Source: Flabesymbios commensalis
Lineage: Eukaryota; Annelida; Polychaeta; Terebellida; Flabelligeridae
Direction of reading: 5' to 3'
Assembly: GCA_964017125.1 (NCBI GenBank)
Contig: OZ024915.1
Coordinates: 15,609,922 to 15,673,921 of the forward strand
Length of the DNA stretch: 64,000 bases
Shown one piece after another: positions 21,986 to 36,900 of this stretch. The position numbers were made by a program, and so were the translations under genes. Each line of letters starts with the position of its first letter. Position 1 is the stretch's first letter. The notes beneath the pieces were generated by a model. It was given only the letters and a program-made list of their open reading frames with translations, was not told the DNA's origin and did not search any database.

Positions 21986-24900
21986 GTAGGCTGAGCTTCC
22001 TGTTCCAATCAAGATGTCCGGCTGGTTGCCAACGTTGCTGGAATTTTGCACTCTTTGACCGTGTTAGATTATTTGCAATTTTATTAACCGTCTTGTTTTT
22101 TCTCTTCTGTTGCATATAAAATGAATCAGCAGCAACGGACTAAAGGTCAATCGCATCAAGGTGAGCATTATATAAATGTTTAATCAGTTATTTTCCAGAA
22201 GCTACTAAATATTGAATTCCGATTTGAAGCTGTGCCGTGTGCGGGAGTGTGACGACCGCCGTGTCAAGCCTCAACTCAATCAGCTGTCAATCAATAACTA
22301 GCCTTTTCTAGGCCTAGATCTAGAGACCATTACTAGACTAGGCCTAGATCCGACAAGGCTTACACTACAGTTCATTTCACGTTGGGGGATTGTCCAAAAT
22401 GAAAACTTACCCAGCTTTCTGGCTGATTGCAGTGATTGACTAAAGTCACCTGGTCACTGATTCCTCAGGGAGTCAGTCAATTCTCAGGTCAAGCGATTTT
22501 TTCATTTTTTATTGAAATTTTGAGTGATAATGACGTGAGCCTTCCCCACTGGGCCTCGGACTCGTCTTAAAAGAAAGACGTTTAAAACTATAATGAGTTC
22601 TTGTACTGAAGAACCATTAATTTTTGCTGACAATGTTGCTATTGTTAGCAAAAAATAATCATGAATGGTTCTTTAATTCAAAGTTCAATATCATGATGTA
22701 ATGTAATTATAAGATTTAACAGTAATTTGTGACTTTGAAGGGTGTTAATGATGTGTGACATGTCAAATAGTCTAACTTTTAAAGTAGGCAGTGGCTAATC
22801 GTACATGATTCTTCATAATGTAACTCTATGCCACTATGGGCAGCCTCATTTACGAAATGACAGGCCCCCATTGAATCCCATTGTAACTTCCTGTACCTGG
22901 TACGAGTAGACCATACGGGAAGAGTTTCTACTGTATGTCCCCCGTCATTTAGTTATCACATTTTATCGCCCAGAAACCTTTATTCTCGCCCGGAGGGGGG
23001 GGCAAGGTTTACACCGGGAATGTTTAAGAGGGGGGGTCCAAAATGGGTGGGGCTTTCCCCCGGGAAAAACCCCAGATTTTTTTTCAATTTTTGGGACCCA
23101 ACATGGCCTATTTCAACTGAAATAGCAGCAAAATATAGATTATATTTTTATTTTCTTTGCCAACAAGGGGGAATATCATCCCCTTTTGGTGCTAGCGGAA
23201 ACCCTGGCGGGGGGGGGGGGGTAAAAAATTAACTCTTCCTGACCCTACTAGTATTGATTCTTTATGATGTAAATCTATGGACAGCCTCGTTTACGGAATG
23301 ACGGGATCCCACTGACTGCAACTATAACTATGCTGTACCGATATAACCACTCCGTAAATTAAGGGACTAGAAAATAGTTTGGGCAAAATTTCATGATTTA
23401 GTGTTTGAGAATACAATTCATTGACTGTTGAGTATTCAACGAAAAGCTATTAAGGTTTCATATATATATTCAACAATTCTCCATCATCAAATGAGCTATC
23501 TAAGTCCTGATCATTGATGTATAAATCTTTCGCTTATGAGATTATAATTTGATTCACAAATGAGCAAAATTGCATAGCTTTTCAGTTTTCACTTCACAGT
23601 ACTGAACAAATATTTTCCGTGATGTTATGACTTTCAACACAGGGCTCAATTTAGGTAGCCAACTCTTAGGGGCGCATGGGCTTGTAAAATACATAACTTA
23701 GGAGCATATTACCCTGAACGCTACTAAACACCCGCAATTTTAAAACCACACCTCCGGAAATTTAGATGAATGTCTATTAAATATATTGAGTACTAAATTC
23801 AGTGCAAAATTTTGCGAGCGACCGGGTGAATTGAGCCCTGCAAGTCAGACAAACTTGATGTTGGATGGTCGTAAAATAGTACAGGCTTAATAAACAGGCC
23901 TTCAGATTTGAAAATCGGTGGCGAGTGAAAAAAAACTCACCTAAAAGTGGTGAGGTGAGTGATCACTCACCACAATTAACCACAATGCCAAACGAGTTGA
24001 TGAAATTTAAAAAAGGGATTTTCAGTTTTAAACAACATCTAAGGCCAGAACATAGGCATATTTCCCACTACACCTGGTAATATAGTGGGAACTACACCTG
24101 CCAATGGCAGGATGGGTTATGCACAGATAAATGTTTCGCCCTGGCCTGATACTCCAATTGGAGGACTGTTGGCTTATAATTTCAAAGTCAAAATTTGTGC
24201 TGCGGAACGATACAATCAAATAAACATGAGCCTTTAATCCGATGGTGGATTAATGTTGGTCCGCCGTTTGCGAGTCTGGACCAGCATCAAATCACCATGG
24301 GGCACCGTCAGCGCCTCGTGTTTGCTGAGAATACGTCGTTCTAAAAATAACCAATGTTCACACATGTATGTAGCTTACACCACAAGCAGTCAGATGTAAA
24401 CAATAGCACGCGCGCATGCGTGCAATGCACATCCGCCGCACATGCGCATCAATGGGACTTCTAAGCACAGGACAATCGAATGGCTGTTTGCGCCATTGAT
24501 GCTTTTGCGTTGTTTTGCTATGACACGGGCAATCGTCATTAATAGGTCCCATTTTCATCCATCATTCAGATTGATTTTTTTTAACTAAAAAAATTGTTTG
24601 ACCAATTGACACAAAAGTATCGACAACGGGAACAGCCACTCGAATGGGCCTATAAAATGTATTTGGGAGGTCAGAGCAAATAATTTAGTATCCACGATCT
24701 TTGGTTAGAGCGCCTGGTCAGGCAGCCAGCTTCCAGGGCTAGCTATATCAAACAGACATGCAGTCGGATCGCTGGAGCTTGTTAAAGATAAATCTATTAA
24801 ACATCGCCTATGCCCGAAGTAAAGCTATAAAATAAGTTTAGGTCACATATGTTTTGATAGGATCGGTCGGAATTAAGCAATATTTTACTTTAGGAAATCA

Positions 24901-27900
24901 ATAAAATAAGTTTGAATAGCGTATGTTTTGATAGGGTCTGTCAGAAATCAGAAACAAACAATATTTTTTTTAGGCCCGACGACGTGAGGTGCGCTGTATT
25001 TCACTCGCCTGACCTCTCCTTTGCGTGAGTTATGGTGCGCGTGCGCGATAGCGCACGCTAAATCTGAAGGCCTGAATAAACTTTTTATTGACTTAGAAAA
25101 AGGAAAAACTGCCACGGTCTATAATTAACCCTTATCCTACTAAGTTAATTTATTTAAATTTCCAGCTACTTGAGGTTGTGTCTCGCTACTGCGATCCACA
25201 ACCCCAAGTGGTTGAAAATTAACCATATTTGATTAATTTGAACCTTTTAAAAATATTGATGTTTGAACATTCCCAATAACAGTGGTTTAATTGGCTAAAA
25301 AAACAGATTAAAAACGATTTTTGTCATGATTAGCAGGCAAAGGGTTAATAACTTGTTGGATTTTACCTAAATTACTTTTACCTTTTGTTGCAGCTCCCAA
25401 TGGTCAACCTAAAGAATCTGAGTTTGATGCGTATCTGCAAGGGCAACCACCACAGGTTTGTATATCATTTTTTTGAAGAGGCTCAACAACCACAAATAAC
25501 CTAAATTGTCATTGAGCCACTTAAAATTTTCAACTATATTAACTATACTCGCCGTCAAATTAACAAGGATCGCATGATTTTCGGCGATTTCTCTGTCAAT
25601 TGTGAACCAATTTTTTTGAAATTTTGCAAAGGCCATTTTCTATTCAAATCCTACAGCGGTAAAAATTTCGCAAAATTATATTTAATATTTCAAAAGTTAG
25701 ACCATTTGACATGTAATAAAATTCTAGAATTAGTTTAATGGGTTTATAGAGAAACGTCGTAATTTCAATTTAATATATGTCAAATGGTCTAACTTTTGAA
25801 ATACGATATATAATTTTACGAAATTTTCAGGGATATTAGGATTCTGTTGAAATATGATTGTTACAAAATTTCATGAAAATCGGTTGACAATTGACCGAGA
25901 AATCAGCGAAAACATGCGATCCTGGTTAATCACTTTTAATGTGACTTTCAGTATAGTACAGTGTTCTATTAGTCCATATTCAGGCATTGAGCTGAGTATA
26001 TACATGTATATGTAATACCGGTACTAGTATGTGAATACTTCGTGGAGATTCCAATATGAATGCTCAATTAATTTAAATAAAATTTTGTATGTTAAGAATG
26101 TGATTTTTTTTATATATTTGATTTATTATTATAAGGCCACTCTCAAATCATAATGTGGTTTACGGATTCGCTGTGCTCTACACCATTAAAAAAAAGGAAA
26201 AAAAATAAAATGGAAAAACCCAGCAAGATCGAATACAATGTTCTGAAAAAGAGCGATAGACACGCCATCTTGGCAGTCAGTCCAAGCAATTCTAAGCAGA
26301 CACAACTTAGTTGGAAGTGAACAAACACATCATGCGCATCAAGCTGCGCGCTCATCTAATATCTGTGTCATGGTTGGAAGGCCATAAACGTAACCATTAG
26401 GGCCGGATTGGTAGTCTAATCATGAATATGAACACAAAACATATTTTCGCAATATTTACACATTAATTCAAATACCGTTGACCCATAGTTTTCACTCATG
26501 TCCCTGTGTTTTATCTATGGTGATTCTGCATGACACGCAACAGTCACAAACAATCACAATATTTCCCAGTTTACAGAACTTTCCACTTTGAGCTTCCCTT
26601 TATCATCTGACTTATATCCAGTTTCGACAGCGCCATAATTTTTTTGCTGTAAACCCATTTGTGGTTCTTTCTTGTACTATATTTCATTATTTCTTCTTCA
26701 TTAATTAGGGCCGTAATCCTATTAAAGGGACTGGCACAGGCTTAGATTATCAAAAAATCGGTGATTTTATTTTGGCTTCTTAATATGACCATATCATGTA
26801 CATCAACTAGAACTGCAAAAGTTTTAAAAATTTTTTGCTGTGCATTCACCAGTTAGACTAGATATAGAAACGAAATTCCTGTATTTCTAATTTTTGAAAT
26901 GGTCGTCAATAACTGGTTAATGCGCAGCAGAAAAATTAAAAAACTTTTCCAGTTCTAGTCTATGGACATGTTTACATCATATGGTCATATTAAGAAACCA
27001 AAATAAAATCACCAATTTTTTTATGATTTTAGTCCCTTTAAGTTAATTTTGCCTGAGTTTGTTTTTGGTTAGAAGCTTCAGTTTAAAAGGGTTTTGGTTG
27101 GAATAATGTTGGCCCAGCGTCGCAGATGTATCGTCCCTTCGGTGTTTCTGGTGCCGGGATGGTAACCCTTTAACCGCTGAATTCGTTATTCTTCAATTTG
27201 ATTTTTCACCCACTGGAAGTTGTGTCTCTCTGACGCGATACACAACTTCAAGTGAGTAAAAATTATTCAGATTTGACGAAGTGGAGGTCAACTATTTTCA
27301 AATCTTACAGATTGGTGCTACGTTTTATTTTCAACATGTTTAAAAACTGCAATGTGCTAATAATAATGTTACAAAACGAATATAATCGGCACCGGCGGTT
27401 AAAGGGTCGAAGCGTCACCAGCATAATGCAGCCATCAGAAAAGACGGTACAATCACCGAATGCCGTTTCAATGACGGGCCAGCGTCAAAGATTGCGTGTC
27501 AACATTGAAACAGCATCGGTTGAATGCCACATGTTTGTGCAAAGTATACAACAGACCCAATGATAGATTAGTGTTGTGCTAGCGTCGTGGACAATTGACC
27601 GGCATTAAACCAGCAATGGGCTACAATAAACCGGAATTTGCTGAGTAGGCCTGCCCTACATCCTCTGTATCAGGTACACCGTGGGCAAGTATTAAATGAA
27701 TGTTGGCCAGCACCAGTGATGGTGGGATACCTTGGTACACGTCAAAGATAAATTTGAACTTTTCTCCCTGGTTCTTTTCTTAAATATATCCCGGACTTTT
27801 AGGATTCAGGCCCATGGGGAAGCCCAATACACTGATTTTTTGTCTCCTTTTATAGTTTTTAATGTACAGTATAACCTCGGTTTCGGACCACCTCGATTAG

Positions 27901-30900
27901 CAGATCACCTCACGTCTCGGACCACTTTTGTCCAGTCCCAAAGTTTTTCTCATTGATGTAATGCTTAAGTATTAACCCTTAGCGGACCACCCTCGCTATT
28001 CGGGACTCGGACCACTCTTTTGGCACCAAACCAGTCTCAACCTCGCTAAGCGTACCATCTGGGACATCAAGGGTCGAATTTCTAGCCCCTTGGATCACAG
28101 ACAGCATATTCACACCTGAAAGTCTGTGAACGTCACGCCTCTACATGTGAGTGCCTGAATATCACCATTGGCAATAAGCAATGGTGATATTTAGCTGACA
28201 GTCTTGGTGTGGCATTAAAATTACCATGGGCCCCACATGGTGTACTGGACGTCGCACCTTTACGCTTGCTTGCACAGAAACGGTAAACCATCTGATTGCG
28301 CAGAAAGCATCTTATTTCATCATGTAAATTTTTAAACTTTTGGTAGTGTTTAATAAAGTTAAGCTGATGACGGCAATCTTTGTAATCTGTATCTTTGTAA
28401 AAGTCTGCATTGCAGGGAAAATTTTGTCCAGTATCGCGTAGCAAAAAGCTATGTAATTTTGGCCATTTGCTAATCAAATTTGAAATTAAAAAGCAAAATA
28501 TTTATACTTGAATGATAAGGATAAAGTGGGATTAAGAGCTTGAAGACGAAAATCACTAATCAATATTTTCAAACAAAATTCTCCCTGCATTATATACGTT
28601 CTTCTTGTAAATATTTTTAGAAAATTCAATCACAATTAGATGCAAATACTTAGTGTGATTAATCTGAAGTTTCAACACTAGTGTCCCCTTTGCCGTGAAT
28701 ATGACCCTTAGAGCTCAAAATTTTTTGTGCATTTGAGAGACCCAACTGTAACTATAATTCTGTATCTGTACTTTTACTGACTTTCATGCTAGTTATCAAG
28801 TCTCAGTATTTCAATGAATTGATAATTTTATAATAACATACATGATCTAACAAATAAACTGATTCGTATTTGTAATAAATAGAAGCGGCAATTACGCTTG
28901 TGATTTATCCTGTTTTTTACCCGTTCGCAGTGTTAGCTAATGCTTTGATCTATAAAACTTAGATGAGCCATCAAATACGCGCTTCGGATGGTTGGCCAAC
29001 ATTAGCGCAACATTGGGCCCATATTGTGTGTTTGCTGGGTATACACCATTGACGTGGGTGGGCTATTGCAATCGAAGTTCGGCGACGTCGGCGTCAGCGT
29101 TAACATTTACTTGTGGGCGTGATAACTTGGAAAGTTTTTCATGTTTCCTTCCCAAATTTGTTATGCATGTTACTAATGACCAGTTCTCGAAAAAGCTCAA
29201 TAATGGCCGGAATTTTTTTTTAAATGGCCGACTTATTGCGATTTTTCACCTTTTACATCAATCATTTGACCTTGTGGGCGCAATAACTTGAAAAGTTTTC
29301 CACGTATCCTCTTCAAATTTGTTATGCATGTTACTAATAAGTAGTTCTTGGACAATTTCAATAATGGCTGAATTTTTTTTTTAAATGGCCGATTTATTGC
29401 GAGTTTTCGCATTTTACGTCAATAATTTGACCTTGTGGGCGCGATAACTTAAAAGTTTTTCATGTATCCTCTTCAAATTTGTTATGCATGTTATTAATAA
29501 GTAGTTTTTGGACAAGTTCAATAATGGCTGAAATAAATTTCAAAATGGCCGATTTATTGCAATTTTTCACATTTTACGTCAATAATTTGACCTTGTGGGC
29601 GCGATAACTTGAAAAGTTTTCCACGTATCCTCTTCAAATTTGTTATGCATGTTAGTAATAAGTAGTTCTTGGACAAGTTCAATAATGGCTGAAAAAAATT
29701 CAAAATGGCCGATTTATTGCAATTTTTCGCATTTTACGTCAATAATTTGACCTTGTGGGCGTGATAACTTGAAATTTTTTTCACGTATTCTCTTCAAATT
29801 TGTTATGGCTGTTACTAATAAGTAGTTCTTGGACAAGTTCAATAATGGCTGAAAAAATTCAAAATGGCCGATTTATTGCAATTTTTTGCATTTTACGTCT
29901 ATAATTTGACCTTGTGGGCGCGATAACTTGGAAAAGTTTTTCTTATATCATCTTCAAATCTGTTATGCATGTTACTAATAACCAGTTCTCGGACAAGTTC
30001 AATAATGGCTGAAAAAAAATTAAAAATGGCAGATTTATTGTCATTTTTCGCATTTTATGTCAATAATTTGACCTTGTGGCCGCAACAAAATTCAAGATGG
30101 CCAACGAATCACATGTTACTCTCAAGAGCTTGTCTGCTTCATCGATTTGTTCCATTAGGAAGCAACTTACCCTGGCCATATGTTGATTAGATTTTGGTGT
30201 GATTCTGACATCACATTTTCACGTGGTTTACATAAAAATTAGGTGACAGTACTGTATTTCTCTATAATAAATGTACTATATGGGGCGGGTAGAGACGCAA
30301 GCTTTGCCCCTCAGGCAAATCTAGTTTTTATTACCTCTGCTGTTTTTATCTTTGAGAATATCTTTGTTTCAGCACACCCAGCTACCTAAAACTACATGTT
30401 TTCAATATTTATATATTTATTTGTTGTTTTGTAATACAGTAAACCTAATGACATTTAATCATGTTAATTGTCCATCAAATTACTTGATTTTAATGTAAAT
30501 TGTTATTTATTTTAGCAGACATTTTTTTTGTGTGAACATAATTGCTCCTTACAAATGTAGGTTGGTTTAGTGTAATAAATTTACACCAGATTTGTAATAT
30601 ATTTACAGTGTTCAGCACAGGCCGCGATATCGCGTCAATTACGCACTTGGAGGTCAAATGTCTCCTTTTTTTCCATGGTAGTGAGACAAATGTCCCCACC
30701 TATTTCTTGTCTGTGCTGAACACTGGGCGTCAATTACGCACTTAGAGGTCAAATGTCTCCTTTTTTTCCAGGGTAGTGAGACAAATGTCCCTACCTATTT
30801 TTTGTCTGTGCTGAACACTGTATTTAACCAGATTTGTTTCCACATGCCTCACTATTATTATAATGTTAATCTTTTAATTGTGACTGTTTGCTCTGAAGCA

Positions 30901-33900
30901 AACGCAGCGAAAATAAGAAAGTGATAAAAATCACTTTTATGAAATGATTGAATGGGGTTTTAGGCCACCGTTGTGCACATGCAGCGAAAATAAGAAAGGG
31001 ATAAAAACCACTGTTATGATCAGATATTGTAAGAAGAAAAGCAGTAACCACTGCTAACACTGCATACATGTCGTCACTTAGTGAAGTGATGAACTGCTCC
31101 CGATCACAAACTTCAATGAATGATTTTTTACCCCTCAGCCATTAAGGCTGTGTGGTATAGTGATCACCAGAGGTGGGTGGACGGGCGCTCAGAAATTCAG
31201 CTCTTACTAAAAAGTTAACTTATGAATTTTGTTTATTTTTTACAGACATGACCTATGTGCCTGGGCAATTCATCCCATATATTTTTTTTTGGCACCAAGC
31301 CATAAGCGGCTATTTTCCAAGATGGCCGCCTAAAAATCTTGTGGGCACTATAACTTATGAACCGTTGGTTGGATTGCATTCAAATTTGGTATGGTTGTTC
31401 TCTAGGTATTTCTGATGATCTGATTAACTTTAGGGATGAATCCATTAAAAAAATGGCTGCAGCAGCCATTAAAAAAAGATGGCCGCCTAAAAAGCTTGTA
31501 GGCCCGATAACTTATGAACCGTTGCTTGTATTGCATTCAAACTTGGTGTTGTTGTTCTTTAGGTATTTCTGCTGATCTGATTAACTTTTGGGATGAATCC
31601 ATTAAAAACAGAATGGCTGCCGCATCCATTTAGAAAAAAAATGACATGGTGGTAGTGGGGGTCATTTTTTTCTCATTATTTCTTGATATTGATGGACAGA
31701 GCCTACGGCTGAGGGGTCCTGCCATCAATTGATGGCTATTTTTTTATGTGAAATAAATGTTTTATTTAATTTCATCAATTCTTTTTAGTGCCAATGGGAT
31801 AAATAATTTTCTTATTGTATGTGTTTGTTTTGTATTTGTTTTATCTCGTCAATAAATACACATAGTTAATAGTACACATACTTTACTTGGAGAATGCAAA
31901 TGGTCTTCATATATAGGGCCTGTTATAACTATAAAATATAATGTACAATTTCACTTAGCCTAGGGGACCACCTCGCTAATGGGACCACTTTTGCTAAGTC
32001 CCTTAGGTGGTCCGGTTTAGCGAGGTTCTACTGTATTTATTTTCATGTTCAGCTCATTATTTACTGACATTTTCTTGACTTATTTATTGCATGAAACTTA
32101 TAAATCAGGGAGAGAACTTCCCACTGCTCCACTAGTCCGATCATTAGTAGGAATAGCCACAGACCAGTATACGTTCATGGCTGCTGGTCCGTCATGTCCA
32201 GTAGACATTTCCCACTAAATTTATCTGATTATTCGCTGTCGCTGTCTGACTTTAACATTGACCCTAAAAATGATTGAACCAGTTATATGGTTCTGCTCCC
32301 AGGGAGCCATTTGCACAGACTGTTTCAGTTGCTCTCTGGCTTAAATGAGTGAATGCATTCAGTCATATTGGAGTTAACGCATGTTAGGCCATAAACAAAT
32401 ATATAAGTTTGTTTGTGATTTGTTGTCATTTCAACCAGTGGGTAGGTGGGACATTTATTTTATTATATTTTTTATTTTATTTTTTGTCACTTCAACTAAT
32501 TAACGATTTTTTTGGACGCTTTTTGACCCCCATCTCCTACGCAAGAGTTACTTTGATTACAGTCGGTAAATCATCTCTTAAATTATGAATTTGTCATGTG
32601 CAGGTCGTTTTGTATGATGTACATGGTTAATGATTTATTGATGGAGCAGTGTACTATTCATATACATGGCTCGACATTAAGGCTTGTCCAGGGCAAGTAA
32701 AATCTTCCTACGGACAAGTTGATTACCGGTATATAATTGACTTGTCCGAATCGACAAGTCACTTTTGGTGGATTAAAATTGGTAATGTGATGAAGGAAAT
32801 ATCCGCACTCATATTTACCATTTTCACAAAGATACCACTTTAAATTTAATGGTGTTATAATAGGTCTAGATGAATTTGAGTTATTAGATCTATGTATTTC
32901 TCATATCCTATGCATTTTTTGATGAGATAGTTTTGATTCAGACAAGTACATTTCATGAGCGCATGGATATTTATAGTGTAAACCATGAAATGTTTAGCTT
33001 GCCTTGTATTTCTTTACTTTAAACTTTCTATTTTACATTATGATGATGCTACACATAATGTACATATAGTGTAAATTTTGTAATTTTATTGTGTTTAAAT
33101 TTTCGTGAATTTCTGATTTTGGGACTTTTCACAAAGTTTAGAATTTGTGAACTTTCATTTTTTGTGGTAGCGCTAATATTATATTTTAATAGTTTTCACG
33201 AATTTGTCCTCAAGAAATTCACGAAAATTAGAACCTTGCGAATATTACCAGTTCTATAGGATGTCAAAGAACGTTGAGTTCCTTGATAAACAATTGTTGT
33301 ACAGGAGCGGATCCGTAGGTGAGACGGAGGGAGCTATGGATTTCGCCTCCATTCTGTTTTTTACCTTTTCTTTTGCCTATAACTTTGCAAAAAAATAAGC
33401 TAGGATAACAATTTTTGGTATGTGGGTTACTTCCAGGTGGATAATAGACAGGTTAAAATATTTTTATTCGTAATTCAATATGCAAGGTCGCAGAGGAGAG
33501 AATGATGATGTTACGGCGTTGGGCCGTCCGTGAACAATTCGTTTCCGGAGCATATCTCTGAAAGTACTTGTCCGATTGTCTTCAAATTTTACACACAACA
33601 CCTCTAGGGGATCTAGTTTTGCCTTTTGGAGTATATGAACTTTGAGCTACTTTTGGTTCAGAACTATGACCTATTTAGACGTTTTGACACACACTTCGTT
33701 TCCGGAGCAGATCTCGAAAAGTACTGGGCCGATTACAGTCATATTGCACATACATGTTCTCTAAGGTCCCTAGTTGTGCCTTTTCAGGTTTTTGGACCTT
33801 CACCTTAAAGTTGACCCAGCACTTTGACATTATTTATAACATCGGTAAATCCGACTGAAATATTTTGCGGAATATCATGAAAACCGCTCAAGATAGCTGC

Positions 33901-36900
33901 ACCATTACTATAAAACAAATTGTAAGCTTTCAAGAGAGGATGCATCTTAAAACATTTCAAGTCGATAAAATTCAAAATGGCCACCTAGCGGCCATTATTC
34001 ACCTCGACAGGCCTCATATTTCGGAATATCATGAAAACCGCTCAAGATAGCTACACCATTACTATAAAACTAATTGTAAGGTTTCAAGAGAGGATGCATT
34101 TTAAAAAATTTCAACTTGATCAAGTTCAAAATGGCCGCCTATTGGCCATTATTCACCTCGACAGGCCTGATATTGGGTAAACCATGCTAGATAGCTAAAC
34201 CATTACTATAAAACAAAATGTGAGATTTCAGGACAGGATGCATCCAAAAAAAATTCGACTTGATCAAATTTAAAATGGCTGCCTTTAGGCCATTATTCAC
34301 TTTCACATGGCCGTTATTTGATAAACCGTGCTGGATGGCTAGACCATTACTATAAAACAAAACGTGAGATTTCAGGAGGGGATGCATCTTGAAAAATTTA
34401 GACTTAATCAAACTCAAAATGGCCGCCTATCTGCCATTATTTACTTTCACATGCCCAATATTTTGCAAACTGTGTTAGATGTTAGTCCATTACTATAAAA
34501 CAAAATTTGAGGTTTCGGGGGAGGATGCACCTTAAGTTTTTATCTAGTTTATATCGAATTCAAAATGACCGTGAATCAGCTATTAGTTACCTCGATTGGC
34601 CTGATATCGGGTAAACCGTGCCAGATAGGTAGACCATTACTGGGATACTGATTAGGATCATTAATTTCAATGGAGGTTTGCAATCTCTTATCTTACTCTT
34701 AGACTGGGCTTCTTAGACCTAGTTGTCTTGCGTCTTGATTTTTGACCTAGCCTAGGACTACATTAATAACCCTACACAAAATTGCTTAAATCAAAATCTA
34801 ATTCGGAGCGGGAGCTCCTGGACTTATGTAGTCTTGTTTTAATTAATAAGGATCGTGTGTTACACAAGGACAACCCATAACAAATTTTGCAAATCTATAT
34901 CAAATCCAAAATGACCGACTGGTAGCCATTTTATTTCTATTCTGCTCAATATAACAATAATAGCCTATATTATAAACTATATTCAACACAAACTATGTTT
35001 GTTTACATTCTAAACAAAAAACAAAATGGCGGACGACCACGGCGTAGGCCTATTCCTGTGATCTGTCCACTTGATAATATAATGTTGTTTTATACACACT
35101 GATCATGTGATCTTTATAATGTCACTGTATCACAACCTTTGTGTTATGAGTTATTTTGTAGCTGCATTCAATAATTTGTGTTTTACATTTTATTACCATC
35201 GGGCCATTGCAATGGATTAATCGTTTTACCTGTCACTGACACTGTGTCACTGGTCAACCTATTAGCCTCAACAGACGAAAGAACTTGTGGTAGAACATTC
35301 ATGGATAAGCAATCAATCAAATTCATTAAGAGGTAACACCTCGCTGGGACAAAACTCCTTTTTGTACAAAACTAAGTGATCAGTCTGGTCGGCCGCTCAG
35401 TACATACCCTTTGCCTGATACTCGAATGTGAAGTCATCAATTAAAGTGATTATTTGTCAAGAACAGGGAACGTTTAACACAGGCTCATATGGTCACTGTA
35501 AAAAAACTGACTCAACACTGCTGCTGCAGTCATGACATCCTTGCCTACCACTTGGGGAAGTTCTTCATAAAATAAATGTGTGGTTATTTATTCGCTAAAT
35601 GAAGACTAAAGCATGAACTGATTTAACTTAAGTAGTTATCTTTCTGTGGTAAGATGCAAAATCAATAGGCCTACTAGACCAATATCACCAATATTTTGGA
35701 TACTGGGTACATAATTTCATTGTGGCTACAAGAAAGAAAATGTGGCTGAAACTTTTCAGAGGTTTTAGCCACAGTGACTAAGACATTTTTCATCCTACCG
35801 CCAACACTGTTTAAGCGTGATGTAGATGTGCCTTTTGGGGGTTATGACCTCGGATTTTGACCTATAGATATCTTTCTGCCAAAATAGCTCAAATTTTTGC
35901 TGTCTATCTGTCAAACTGTGTCGCATAGCTAGATCATTGCTATAGAACAAAATGTGCAGTTTGAGGTACAGATATTTTCTGAAAAATTCCAACTTGATGA
36001 AATTCAAAATAACAGAATATCAACCATAATACGCTTATTTTTATTATGTGGTTTACAGTTTTTTTGTGAGAGGTTAGCAGGAGACCAAGATAAAAATAAA
36101 TAGAAAGATTACTTGGTAATTTTCAAATAATTTTTAGCAGATTTCAGACCAGGTGTCAGGGAAATAAAAAATTAAAAAGACAAATTTAAAAAATCTTTTT
36201 TCATGTTAGAAAATAGTATTTTAGTATTTTTTTATAATTTCAATTTATTGCAGGTTTTTCCCACAAAATTTAAACAGAAGGAATACAAAAATCAGGGTTG
36301 TGCCCAGAAATTATGCAGTGGTGGGCGGACATGGAATCAAAAGAGTCAATATTTATACCACAGACATGTTGTTATTTGTACTCGGTAAAAACATTTCTAA
36401 TGGTGGTAGACCCATAACATAGGTATTTAAATGAAGGGGAAAGAGCCAAGACATTTGTGATTATTTCCAATTGAAAAATCCCTTTGGTCTCTATGGTTTG
36501 TACAAAATATTTCAGCGCTTTAAGGGTTAATGATATTGGGTTGTCCGGCTGCAAAAAAGATGTTGTCTCAGACGCCCGGAAGGCCCTTATTTCGTTCCCT
36601 GAGACTGACTATAAATTGCTTTCACGAGGAGGTGTGTCGCAGGCTAAGGAACAACCGGTTTGATTTTGGGGATGATCTGGATTGTGATCCAGATCCAGAT
36701 TATGCATGAAACTTATATCAGAGGTGTGTCTCTGGCCAAGGACCAATCCATTAAATTGTGGGAATGATGAGGATTACGATCAGGATCCGGATTAAGATCA
36801 ATAATTTTGACGGGGTTTTGCAGTCTCTAACCAACTGTTTAGTTTCTACCCCTCGGCCCGGGTATTGTCGTCCCAGCGTGCGCCGCCGCCGCATGCAGCC

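Larger units (their letters stand above)
22161..25393 (+). other. YTHDF intron 2 (3.2 kb)
   Basis: Contains a two-copy direct repeat (22805-22905 and 23253-23345), a G-rich patch with poly-G at 23210-23221, a worn family-A copy, a CpG-rich patch with NRF1-like words, and a family-B MITE ending 45 bp before the exon 3 acceptor region. Confidence 0.7.

Noticed and set aside
28133-28477. 114-codon minus-strand frame next to the pogo-like end
   Set aside because: Considered as a transposase remnant, but no DDE, HTH or other pogo motif could be seen.
29103-30090. CRISPR-like or coding tandem repeat
   Set aside because: The units are contiguous without unique spacers, are not a multiple of three and contain stops; it is an intronic minisatellite in an animal gene.
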